Shown here one piece after another: positions 1-5,371 of a DNA stretch of 9,147 bases. Each line of letters opens with the position of its first letter. Positions within the stretch are counted from its first letter, which is position 1. Under the pieces are notes generated by a model that was not told the origin of the DNA, ran no database searches, and worked only from the letters and a program-made list of their open reading frames with translations. The stretch is from Flavobacteriales bacterium (GTDB taxonomy: Bacteria; Bacteroidota; Bacteroidia; Flavobacteriales_D; Crocinitomicaceae), in contig CANJQZ010000063.1 in NCBI GenBank assembly GCA_947476515.1, positions 1 through 9,147 of the forward strand, written 5' to 3'. The translations under genes and the position numbers were made by a program.

Positions 1-87
1 ATCGGGACACAAATGCAGCGCATAATCATTGAGTAGCGTAATCATTTAATTCCAAACTATCAAATATGAAAAAAGAAAGTAGTATTC
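1..87. other. Left-edge intergenic stretch, no gene identified
   Basis: Nothing here supports a gene. All three plus-strand frames close early, at TAA 23-25, TGA 30-32 and TAG 34-36, so at most the last few codons of a plus-strand gene from outside the window could lie here; which frame, if any, cannot be told. The octamer TAATCATT occurs twice (23-30 and 39-46), which may be chance in AT-rich DNA. If an upstream gene does end here, the duplicated hairpins that follow would be its 3' untranslated region. Confidence 0.4.
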
Positions 88-130
88 AGGATTATTTCAT
101 GATCCAAAGCATTGTGGGCATTCCAAGCAT

Positions 131-170
131 AGAACCCAAACTGCTTTGCAGTTTTCAGGTTTTTCCTTTT
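131..170 (+). terminator. Terminator-like hairpin in repeat copy 1
   Basis: The core stem AAACTGC (138-144), loop TTT, GCAGTTT (148-154) is perfect. Across a small internal loop (C137 against 155-157) it extends by pairing 131-136 with 158-163, including one G-U pair. The tail from 164 is TTCCTTTT. Stem plus pyrimidine tail fits an intrinsic terminator for plus-strand transcription, although the uridine run is interrupted by CC. What it would terminate lies left of the window or within the repeat itself. Confidence 0.5.
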
Positions 171-215
171 CTAGGATTATTTCATGATCCAAAGCATTGT
201 GGGCATTCCAAGCAT

Positions 216-255
216 AGAACCCAAACTGCTTTGCAGTTTTCAGGTTTTTCCTTTT
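216..255 (+). terminator. Terminator-like hairpin in repeat copy 2
   Basis: This is the exact duplicate of the hairpin in copy 1, with its core stem at 223-239 (loop TTT), outer stem 216-221 with 243-248, and tail through 255. Two identical terminators in series would reinforce termination of leftward-located plus-strand transcription. Part of its outer stem (from 243) also belongs to the left arm of the 243-301 inverted repeat, so the two folds compete. Confidence 0.48.
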
Positions 256-301
256 AAATAGCTTTTCAAAATAAACTTTAACCGCTTTAAAAGGAAAAAC
301 C
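243..301. repeat. 16-bp perfect inverted repeat, 27-bp loop
   Basis: The arm GGTTTTTCCTTTTAAA at 243-258 is the exact reverse complement of 286-301. The left arm is the tail of repeat copy 2 plus AAA; copy 1 carries only the first 13 bases of the arm. The right arm overlaps the base of the tRNA terminator stem by four bases (298-301). The simplest reading is two intrinsic terminators facing each other with the same tail sequence. An alternative fold in a plus-strand RNA is also possible. Confidence 0.7.
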
Positions 302-327
302 CGGCACTTTCGTGCTGGGTTCTTTTT
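289..327 (-). terminator. Bidirectional intrinsic terminator of the tRNA-Arg gene
   Basis: The stem is 298-307 (AACCCGGCAC) against 312-321 (GTGCTGGGTT), with a four-base loop at 308-311. Nine pairs are Watson-Crick; the 303/316 pair is G-U in a plus-strand RNA and A-C in the minus-strand RNA. In the minus direction the loop reads GAAA, a GNRA tetraloop, and the tail is TTTTTCCTTTT. In the plus direction the tail is CTTTTT. The stem starts eight bases after the tRNA discriminator base, so it most likely ends the tRNA transcript, and it can also stop plus-strand transcription from the left. Confidence 0.82.
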
Positions 328-328
328 G

Positions 329-402
329 TGACCTTGTCAGGATTCAAACCTGAAACCTCCTGAGCCGTAATCAGGTGCGCTATTCAGTTGCGCCACAAGG
401 CC
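329..402 (-). tRNA. tRNA-Arg (anticodon ACG)
   Basis: The reverse complement folds into a complete 74-base cloverleaf. The acceptor stem is GGCCTTG with CAAGGTC (one G-U pair), the D-stem GCGC/GCGC, and the anticodon stem CCTGA/TCAGG around loop TTACGGC. That loop gives anticodon ACG, which after A34-to-inosine editing reads CGU, CGC and CGA arginine codons. The T-stem is TCAGG/CCTGA with loop TTTGAAT, and the discriminator is A. The 3' CCA is not encoded (the next bases are CAA), so it must be added by nucleotidyltransferase. The gene stands alone with its own promoter (433-462) and terminator (289-327). I saw no partial copy of its 3' end of the kind left by an integrated element. Confidence 0.96.
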
Positions 403-432
403 ATTTGTGGTTTCGCATGCTTAACCACGGCG

Positions 433-462
433 CAAAGATAGGGATAAATTCAAATTGTCAAA
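433..462 (-). promoter_or_regulatory. Bacteroidota promoter for tRNA-Arg
   Basis: On the minus strand, TTTG (462-459) and TATCTTTG (440-433) are separated by 18 bases. This fits the Bacteroidota primary sigma-factor pattern of a TTTG/TTG -33 box and TAnnTTTG -7 box. The -7 box ends 30 bases before the mature tRNA 5' end, leaving a short leader for RNase P to remove. Confidence 0.75.
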
Positions 463-469
463 GAATTTA

Positions 470-506
470 TTTGAAGTTTATTCCTTGATGATAAATAGTA
501 CTTTTG
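470..506 (+). promoter_or_regulatory. Probable promoter of the nitroreductase gene
   Basis: A perfect TAnnTTTG -7 element (TACTTTTG) lies at 499-506. The best -33 candidate is TTTG at 470-473, but the 25-base spacing is longer than usual, so only the -7 box is well supported. It lies 14 bases before the ATG at 521, implying a very short leader. It also lies downstream of the alternative starts at 455 (TTG) and 488 (ATG), which supports 521 as the true start. The -33 candidate sits seven bases from the divergent tRNA promoter. Confidence 0.5.
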
Positions 507-520
507 TAAAAAAGGAACAA

Positions 521-1108
521 ATGAAATTTAATCTTTCGGAAATAAATGAGCTGATCCGCTCTCGTAGAACAATTTATCCTGAGCAATTCTCTGATAGAAA
601 AGTCCATAAAGAACAAGTAGAAATGATGCTCAACAATGCACAATGGGCTCCAACACATGGCAATACCCAACCTTGGAGATTCAAGGTTTTTATGGAAGAT
701 GGAAGACAAAACCTTGCTGATTTTATAGGTGCAGCTTATTTGAAAACAACTCCTGAAGCTTTGCAAAATGATACCAAACTTGCAAAATTAATTACTCGAC
801 CTCTTAAAGCTTCTGTAATTATTGCTGTATGTATGTCGCGTCAAAAAGAAGAAAAGATTCCAGAAATTGAAGAAATTGAAGCAGTAGCTTGCGCCATACA
901 AAATCTTCATTTGAGTTGCACAGCCTATGGCCTAGGTGGATTTTGGTCTACACCCAAACTTATTTATTCTTCACTCACTAATGAATTTTTAAATTTAGAA
1001 GAGAAAGATAAATGTCTAGGTCTATTTTATATCGGATACAGTGCCATTGAGTGGCCACAAGCACATCGCAAACCACTCGAATACAATACAGAATGGATTA
1101 CTTCGTAA
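521..1108 (+). CDS. Nitroreductase-family flavoprotein
   Basis: This encodes a 195-residue protein of the FMN-dependent nitroreductase superfamily, which reduces nitroaromatics, quinones or other electrophiles with NAD(P)H, usually as a cytoplasmic homodimer. Seen in the sequence: an N-terminal helix with RSRR (residues 13-16), where the family's arginines bind the FMN phosphate; the APTHGNTQPW block (43-52), typical of the YdjA-like branch; GLGGFWST (137-144); and a C-terminal FYIGY strand (169-173). Length and motif order suggest a complete gene. I chose ATG 521 because the conserved part begins directly after it, AAGGA lies just upstream, and a -7 promoter box at 499-506 would exclude earlier starts. 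An open frame does extend back to TTG 455. The physiological substrate cannot be inferred. Its promoter is back to back with that of tRNA-Arg, and the next gene starts 32 bases after its stop. Confidence 0.9.
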   Translation: MKFNLSEINELIRSRRTIYPEQFSDRKVHKEQVEMMLNNAQWAPTHGNTQPWRFKVFMEDGRQNLADFIGAAYLKTTPEALQNDTKLAKLITRPLKASVIIAVCMSRQKEEKIPEIEEIEAVACAIQNLHLSCTAYGLGGFWSTPKLIYSSLTNEFLNLEEKDKCLGLFYIGYSAIEWPQAHRKPLEYNTEWITS

Positions 1109-1115
1109 TTTAAAG

Positions 1116-1123
1116 TACATTTG
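1116..1123 (+). promoter_or_regulatory. -7 promoter box for the beta-barrel gene
   Basis: TACATTTG matches TAnnTTTG and lies 17 bases before the ATG at 1141, just after the nitroreductase stop at 1108. No clear TTTG is present at the expected -33 distance, so this may be a weak or regulated promoter. Read-through from the nitroreductase gene is also possible, since no terminator lies between the two. Confidence 0.45.
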
Positions 1124-1140
1124 TTTAGATCGATCAGTCT

Positions 1141-1902
1141 ATGTTGCTAAAAAAAATTATCTTAATGTTTTTGCTGTTTGCTCCTATATTTCTTTGGAGT
1201 CAACTGGGCAACTCACGAAGGGTTCCCTCCTATTTTGGTGTTTATGGCAAAGCTGTAATTCCGAGTAGCCTTACGGGAAGTCCGATTTTAAGCGTTTCAA
1301 AAGATGGAATGACCAATACCATAACCCAAGAATTAGGATATTCTTTTGGGGGATCTGTTCGAGCTGGAATTACCAAACTTATTGCCTTTGAAACGGGGAT
1401 TAATTTCACTCAAAGAAATTTTAATATTGATATTTCTCTTGTTGATTCAAATCTAAGCGCAAAAAATACTTTAGGATTCATTCAGTATGATATCCCATTG
1501 AATGGTTTGATCTATATTCAAATGACTAAAAAATGGTACCTCAATGCCTCCTTAGGCGCCGCGGTTGGATTTAAACCTACTGATGTGGGTGTAATTAACT
1601 TACCTGGTGGACCACATACTTTCTACAGCTCAGGATTTGTTAAACATAAAACATCGATTGATATCAATGGTAACTTTGGAATTGAATATAGAACTAAAAA
1701 AAGTGGCTACTTTAATATCGGCGCTTCTGTTAGAATTCCTACAAGTCCACTCTTCCAATATGTTGCCGTATACAAAAATCAAGGTTACCGCACTGCTGTT
1801 TCTGGCAATGTAAATGGTTCTTATATTACGCTAGATTTAAAATACTTTTTACCTTCAAAAAGAGGTGGTCCTAGTAATCTTCCTCGTGGGCCAATAGAGT
1901 AG
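1141..1902 (+). CDS. Secreted outer-membrane beta-barrel protein, hypothetical
   Basis: This encodes 253 residues. The N-terminus (MLLKK, then a hydrophobic core through about residue 18, then WSQ at 19-21) is a Sec signal peptide probably cleaved after Ser20. The mature part has alternating hydrophobic and polar stretches with aromatic ends, consistent with antiparallel strands, for example around SFGGSVRAGI, FNIGASVRIP and a last strand at about 228-238 (SYITLDLKYF). This resembles the small outer-membrane beta-barrel families common in Bacteroidota (PorT-like or OmpW/OmpA barrel-like). After the last strand comes a roughly 15-residue Gly/Pro/Arg-rich tail, unlike a typical porin end at a terminal aromatic residue. 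I see no type IX secretion C-terminal domain. Specific function is unknown. The stop is one base from the convergent DUF4249 gene stop. Confidence 0.75.
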   Translation: MLLKKIILMFLLFAPIFLWSQLGNSRRVPSYFGVYGKAVIPSSLTGSPILSVSKDGMTNTITQELGYSFGGSVRAGITKLIAFETGINFTQRNFNIDISLVDSNLSAKNTLGFIQYDIPLNGLIYIQMTKKWYLNASLGAAVGFKPTDVGVINLPGGPHTFYSSGFVKHKTSIDINGNFGIEYRTKKSGYFNIGASVRIPTSPLFQYVAVYKNQGYRTAVSGNVNGSYITLDLKYFLPSKRGGPSNLPRGPIE

Positions 1903-1908
1903 ATTACT
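1873..1908. repeat. 8-bp inverted repeat spanning two convergent stop codons
   Basis: AGTAATCT at 1873-1880 and AGATTACT at 1901-1908 are perfect reverse complements with a 20-base loop. The right arm contains most of the plus-strand TAG (1900-1902) and all of the minus-strand TAA (1904-1906). No good uridine tail follows in the plus direction; in the minus direction CTCTTTTT follows roughly ten bases on. It may help mark the ends of both transcripts, but it is not a canonical terminator. Confidence 0.4.
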
Positions 1909-2827
1909 CACAGATAATAGTGTCATACCAAGGAGAATATCCAACCCAAACACCCATCGCACCACCTGTTATGTTAGTTGGGATATTTAGAGGAGTAGCA
2001 AAAGGACTTCCGGCTGAATAAATTTGATTGAATTTTTTATCAAAGAAGGAATATTCTTTTCGACCTAATTTAGACATTTTTAATATTAAGGTATCTCCTA
2101 AACGAAAGTACCCTTTGTATTGCGGAGGGGTAGACATATCCTCAATTGGATTCTGTGTTTCAAAATTAAATGTTAATCCATTAAAAAATTGGTCGTTAAA
2201 AAATGGATTGAATGGTTTAGAATACATGGGATCACTGATTCTTTTTATTTCCCATTTATAGGAATCTACTTCATTGACAGGATCTGAAAGTTGACCCGTT
2301 AAATACCCATAATCCAAAAAACCTCCCGCTGGATGCCATACCATAGAATTTAATGCTGTTGGTTGAGGGATCGTTGTAGTTGAAGTATATGTTTTTCCTT
2401 CATTGGAAATAGTAAGTGTATAGGTCTTGCCTATTTGCCCCCACATTGCGGTATTGAAGGTGGTATAAGCACACAAATGAAGATTCACCAATTGATCGAC
2501 TGGAATACCAAAAACTGCCGCGGCAAAGGATTCTGTTCCCGGAGGAAGATTGTCCGTGCATATTTCATCCAATATCACCGTATTGGTTCCATCGGAGATA
2601 GTAATAATAGCACCTGTCACAAAACTATTTAAATAGGCTGTAAAATTGGTGGGGGCATAAATGTCTTGTGTATTAGATAATAATATAATTGGTGGCTGAT
2701 CGGTCTGAATACTTCCGTCAACAACCAATTGTTCTACATAACCTGGAATATCAATTTTCACTTCCTTCGAACAAGAAGTAAGAAATCCAAGTAAAATTAA
2801 CGGGAGAAATAAGAAAAGTTTTTTCAT
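1904..2827 (-). CDS. DUF4249-type outer-membrane lipoprotein
   Basis: This encodes 307 residues from the ATG at 2827. The N-terminus has Lys2-Lys3, a hydrophobic core and the lipobox LTSC with Cys19, so it is exported and lipid-anchored by the signal peptidase II pathway. The following domain is beta-rich, beginning with a conserved-looking VVDGSI (35-40) and a strand leading to LLSNT. This matches the DUF4249 family, which in Bacteroidota is routinely encoded next to TonB-dependent receptors. A longer frame from TTG 2854 exists but would bury the signal peptide, so ATG 2827 is preferred. Only one base separates this ATG from the receptor's stop (TAA-T-ATG), indicating translational coupling. 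By analogy with receptor-plus-lipoprotein pairs such as SusC/SusD, I infer a surface or periplasmic partner of the receptor. The family has no established biochemical function, and this protein is not SusD-like in sequence. Confidence 0.85.
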   Translation of the reverse strand: MKKLFLFLPLILLGFLTSCSKEVKIDIPGYVEQLVVDGSIQTDQPPIILLSNTQDIYAPTNFTAYLNSFVTGAIITISDGTNTVILDEICTDNLPPGTESFAAAVFGIPVDQLVNLHLCAYTTFNTAMWGQIGKTYTLTISNEGKTYTSTTTIPQPTALNSMVWHPAGGFLDYGYLTGQLSDPVNEVDSYKWEIKRISDPMYSKPFNPFFNDQFFNGLTFNFETQNPIEDMSTPPQYKGYFRLGDTLILKMSKLGRKEYSFFDKKFNQIYSAGSPFATPLNIPTNITGGAMGVWVGYSPWYDTIICE

Positions 2828-2828
2828 A

Positions 2829-5225
2829 TTAAAATTGAAAATTCCAAGTTGCACTTGGGATTATTGGAAATAAGGAAACTTGTTTAACAGTAATTTTAAA
2901 ATCGCCACTGGAGAAATTACCATTGCTATCCACATACAAGAAAAATGGATTTGATCTGTTGTAAACATTGTAAACAGAAAAAGACCAGTTACTTCTAAAA
3001 TTCTTTTTTACTTGTATTTCCTTTCCAGTAGCTTTATCAGTTACCTTTTTGGTTGGTTTGTCATAAAGTGTTGCGGATATATCTAAACGATGATAAGGAG
3101 CCATTCTTGTCGAATTACGAGCCCCATAATTATAAAGTAAATTTTGATCTTGAATGTACCAGGAGGTTGGTAAAGTAAGTGTATTTCCTGTTGCATAAAT
3201 AAATGCTGAACTAAAAGTCCATCTTTCATTTAATTTATAAGTTCCTACAATACTCAAATCATGTCGTCGATCGTATTTAGCTGGGTAGATATTGCCATTA
3301 TTTAAATCAGGGAATTTTCTTTCAGTTTTTGCCCATGTATAACCTATCCAACCGGTAAATTTACCTACGGACTTCTTCAAGAAAAACTCAATTCCATAAG
3401 CCCAACCTTTTCCAAAAACCAATAAATTGTCTGTATTATCATTCACATTATCTCCTGGTAAAGCACCTTCTTTATATTCAATTAAATTTTTCATTCCTTT
3501 ATAATACGCTTCAACAGAAAATTCATACTTATTGTCTTTGAAATTTCTAAAGTACCCTATGCTTCCCTGCCAACCTTGTTGAGGCTTTACTTTATCTGTG
3601 GATGGAAACCAAATATCCGTTGGAAGGGATACCGCGCTTAAAGAAGTTAAATGCACATATTGATAATTGTAGGAATACCCTGCTTTAATTGAACTATTTT
3701 CATCTAATAGCCATCTTAAAGAAAGCCTTGGTTCTAAACCATGATAAAATTTCAAGACATCACCCTTAGAATAATTAATTGAAGTATCAGGTTTGCTAAT
3801 ATCTCCTTTTATATATCGGGTAAACGGTCCAACATGTTGGTACATACTGTAACGAAAACCAATATTCAATCTTAGTTTTTCATTCAAATCAAAATCATCC
3901 AATGCATAAATAGCGGACTCATGCGAATATAATTTTTGCGCAGAGCCTGTATTAAATACAACACTATCTGATTGAGCAGAAACACTGGAAGGAGTAAAAG
4001 TATGATAGATATAATCTGCTCCCCATTTCATTCTATGCCTAGTATTAGGAAAATAAGAAAAATCAACCTTTCCTCCTACATCTCTAATTCCTGAAGCCAA
4101 CTCAAACCTAAACTGATCTTGTTGAGAGCCAAACTTGAACATATAATCAGAAAAAGTACTCGTAACATTCATGAAAAGTTTATTTGAAAAAAGATGATTC
4201 CATCTTAAAGCAGCAATCCCATTACCCCAAGGCATATTTACACCAAAACCACCCTTTTTATCTTTAAATGAAAATACATCTTTTCCATAATAACCACTTA
4301 AAAATATGCGATCTTTATCACCTATTTTGTAGTTGAATTTAGCATTGACATCATAAAAATAATAACTTGACCCTGCAAATGGAGACGAATCTGGAATAGC
4401 AGCTTTCATGATGAGATCAATATAGGTTCTGCGAGCTGATATAATAAAGGAACCTTTATTTTTTACCAATGGACCTTCAATAGTTAAACGGGACGAAATA
4501 ATTCCTATCCCCCCTGTGACATGGAATTTCTTGTTATTTCCTTCATTCATGTGTACCTCCAAAACAGAGGACATTCTACCTCCAAAATTCGCTGGCATGC
4601 CACCTTTAATTAGATTAACACTTTTAACGGCATCAGAGTTAAACACAGAAAAAAAACCAAATAAATGTGCTGCATTATAAACAACTCCTTCATCTAAAAG
4701 AACCAAATTTTGATCTGGACCTCCCCCACGAACATAAAAACCTTGTCCGCCCTCAGAAACAGAAGAAACCCCAGGAAGTAATTGAATTGCTTTAATTACA
4801 TCAACTTCTCCCATAAATGCAGGTAAAGTCTTTATTTTTTCAATATCTAATTCAATTTGACCCATTTTGGTTGAATTGACATTTTCACCTTGTTTGGCAC
4901 TTATAGTAATTTCTTGAAAATCTTGACTTTTAATGCCCAATTCAAAATTAAAACTAAGGTTCTCACTCAAATCTATTTCTCTAAATTCTTTTGGAAATAA
5001 GGTGCTAGAAAATTCAACAAGGTATTTACCGGAAGGAATCGTTAAAGAGTAAAAACCATAAGTATTGGTCAAAGCACCCATATTCAAGGAAGGAATCACA
5101 ATTTTGGCCCCCATAACTGCTTCTCCATTCGACGCGTCTGTAATGTAACCACTTAAGGTGGATTTTTGACTCCAACCAACCATTGAAATAGCAAGGAATA
5201 TTAATAAAAGTAAATAAATTCTCAT
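2829..5225 (-). CDS. TonB-dependent receptor with carboxypeptidase-like N-domain
   Basis: This encodes a complete 798-residue outer-membrane active transporter. Residues 1-19 form a Sec signal peptide ending WS before Gln20. Residues 22-105 form a carboxypeptidase regulatory-like (CarboxypepD_reg) domain, recognisable from LSGYITDASNGE and the TNTYGFYSL strand. The plug domain follows at about 115-235, with LPGV (150-153), FYVRGGGPDQN (163-173), LLDEG and GGMPANFGGRMSS. The remaining roughly 560 residues form the 22-strand barrel, ending ATWNFQF with a terminal aromatic, as expected for BAM insertion. I found no SusC-type signature or SusD partner; instead the downstream gene is a DUF4249 lipoprotein, a known genomic pairing. 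The substrate is unknown: no siderophore, vitamin or glycan genes lie nearby. A -7 promoter box lies 16 bases upstream of the start. Confidence 0.93.
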   Translation of the reverse strand: MRIYLLLLIFLAISMVGWSQKSTLSGYITDASNGEAVMGAKIVIPSLNMGALTNTYGFYSLTIPSGKYLVEFSSTLFPKEFREIDLSENLSFNFELGIKSQDFQEITISAKQGENVNSTKMGQIELDIEKIKTLPAFMGEVDVIKAIQLLPGVSSVSEGGQGFYVRGGGPDQNLVLLDEGVVYNAAHLFGFFSVFNSDAVKSVNLIKGGMPANFGGRMSSVLEVHMNEGNNKKFHVTGGIGIISSRLTIEGPLVKNKGSFIISARRTYIDLIMKAAIPDSSPFAGSSYYFYDVNAKFNYKIGDKDRIFLSGYYGKDVFSFKDKKGGFGVNMPWGNGIAALRWNHLFSNKLFMNVTSTFSDYMFKFGSQQDQFRFELASGIRDVGGKVDFSYFPNTRHRMKWGADYIYHTFTPSSVSAQSDSVVFNTGSAQKLYSHESAIYALDDFDLNEKLRLNIGFRYSMYQHVGPFTRYIKGDISKPDTSINYSKGDVLKFYHGLEPRLSLRWLLDENSSIKAGYSYNYQYVHLTSLSAVSLPTDIWFPSTDKVKPQQGWQGSIGYFRNFKDNKYEFSVEAYYKGMKNLIEYKEGALPGDNVNDNTDNLLVFGKGWAYGIEFFLKKSVGKFTGWIGYTWAKTERKFPDLNNGNIYPAKYDRRHDLSIVGTYKLNERWTFSSAFIYATGNTLTLPTSWYIQDQNLLYNYGARNSTRMAPYHRLDISATLYDKPTKKVTDKATGKEIQVKKNFRSNWSFSVYNVYNRSNPFFLYVDSNGNFSSGDFKITVKQVSLFPIIPSATWNFQF

Positions 5226-5241
5226 ATTTTAATTTTCAATA

Positions 5242-5249
5242 CAAAGTTA
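5242..5249 (-). promoter_or_regulatory. -7 promoter box of the TonB receptor operon
   Basis: The minus-strand sequence TAACTTTG is a perfect TAnnTTTG match, 16 bases before the receptor ATG. The nearest TTG for a -33 element (5276-5274) is 24 bases away, slightly beyond the usual range. It is likely to drive the receptor and DUF4249 genes together. Confidence 0.5.
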
Positions 5250-5344
5250 CAATAGAATAAACAAATTTTTATTCAATTAGTTTAAATGATTGTAAAATAA
5301 AACATATGGTTGTGCTATGCATTCAAATTTTCAATAAGATTTAG

Positions 5345-5352
5345 TAAATTCG
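5345..5352 (+). promoter_or_regulatory. Near-consensus -7 box for pheT
   Basis: TAAATTCG differs from TAnnTTTG at one base and lies 19 bases before the pheT ATG, close to the box-to-start distance of the other genes here. No -33 box is visible at the proper spacing, so this is tentative. Confidence 0.3.
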
Positions 5353-5371
5353 TAGCCAATTTTAATTAAAA

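Larger units (their letters stand above)
88..255. repeat. Perfect 83-bp tandem duplication with 2-bp spacer
   Basis: Positions 88-170 and 173-255 are identical over 83 bases, separated only by CT, giving an 85-bp period. The period is not a multiple of three, so an ORF read through both copies changes frame between them, which argues against a coding repeat. Each copy begins with a short hairpin candidate (GGAT at 89-92 with ATCC at 102-105) and ends with a longer terminator-like stem-loop and a T-rich tail. The absence of any mismatch suggests a recent duplication or ongoing homogenisation. Two copies with almost no spacer are not a CRISPR. Whether the unit occurs elsewhere in the genome cannot be seen from this window. 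Confidence 0.93.
5226..5371. other. Divergent intergenic region between receptor and pheT
   Basis: This 146-bp, very AT-rich spacer holds both start regions. The 11-mer AATTTTCAATA occurs twice (5231-5241 and 5326-5336). I found no tRNA, T-box, riboswitch-like or attenuator-like structure and no Fur-box-like palindrome. The short hexameric palindromes CATATG and ATGCAT are present but are not convincing operators. Confidence 0.5.

Noticed and set aside
86..93. Possible attachment-site remnant matching the tRNA-Arg T-arm (TCAGGATT shared with 338-345)
   Set aside because: The match is only eight bases, lies outside the tRNA 3' terminus, is absent from the second repeat copy, and no integrase or element gene is visible.
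88..255. Minimal CRISPR array
   Set aside because: Only two 83-bp copies with a 2-bp spacer, no regular spacers and no cas genes.
66..257. Open reading frame of 63 codons through the tandem repeat
   Set aside because: It reads the two repeat copies in different frames because the 85-bp period is not a multiple of three, and it ends inside a terminator-like hairpin. The apparent protein is best explained as an artefact of repetitive non-coding DNA.
467..766. 99-codon minus-strand ORF
   Set aside because: It is antisense to the nitroreductase coding region, whose motifs are clear, and it has no recognisable domain.
1041..1268. 75-codon plus-strand ORF overlapping two genes
   Set aside because: It overlaps the end of the nitroreductase gene and the signal-peptide region of the beta-barrel gene in another frame, so it is a shadow of both.
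2828..2854. Nine-codon N-terminal extension of the DUF4249 lipoprotein from a TTG start
   Set aside because: It would place polar and aromatic residues before the signal peptide and overlap the receptor gene; ATG 2827 gives a canonical lipoprotein signal.
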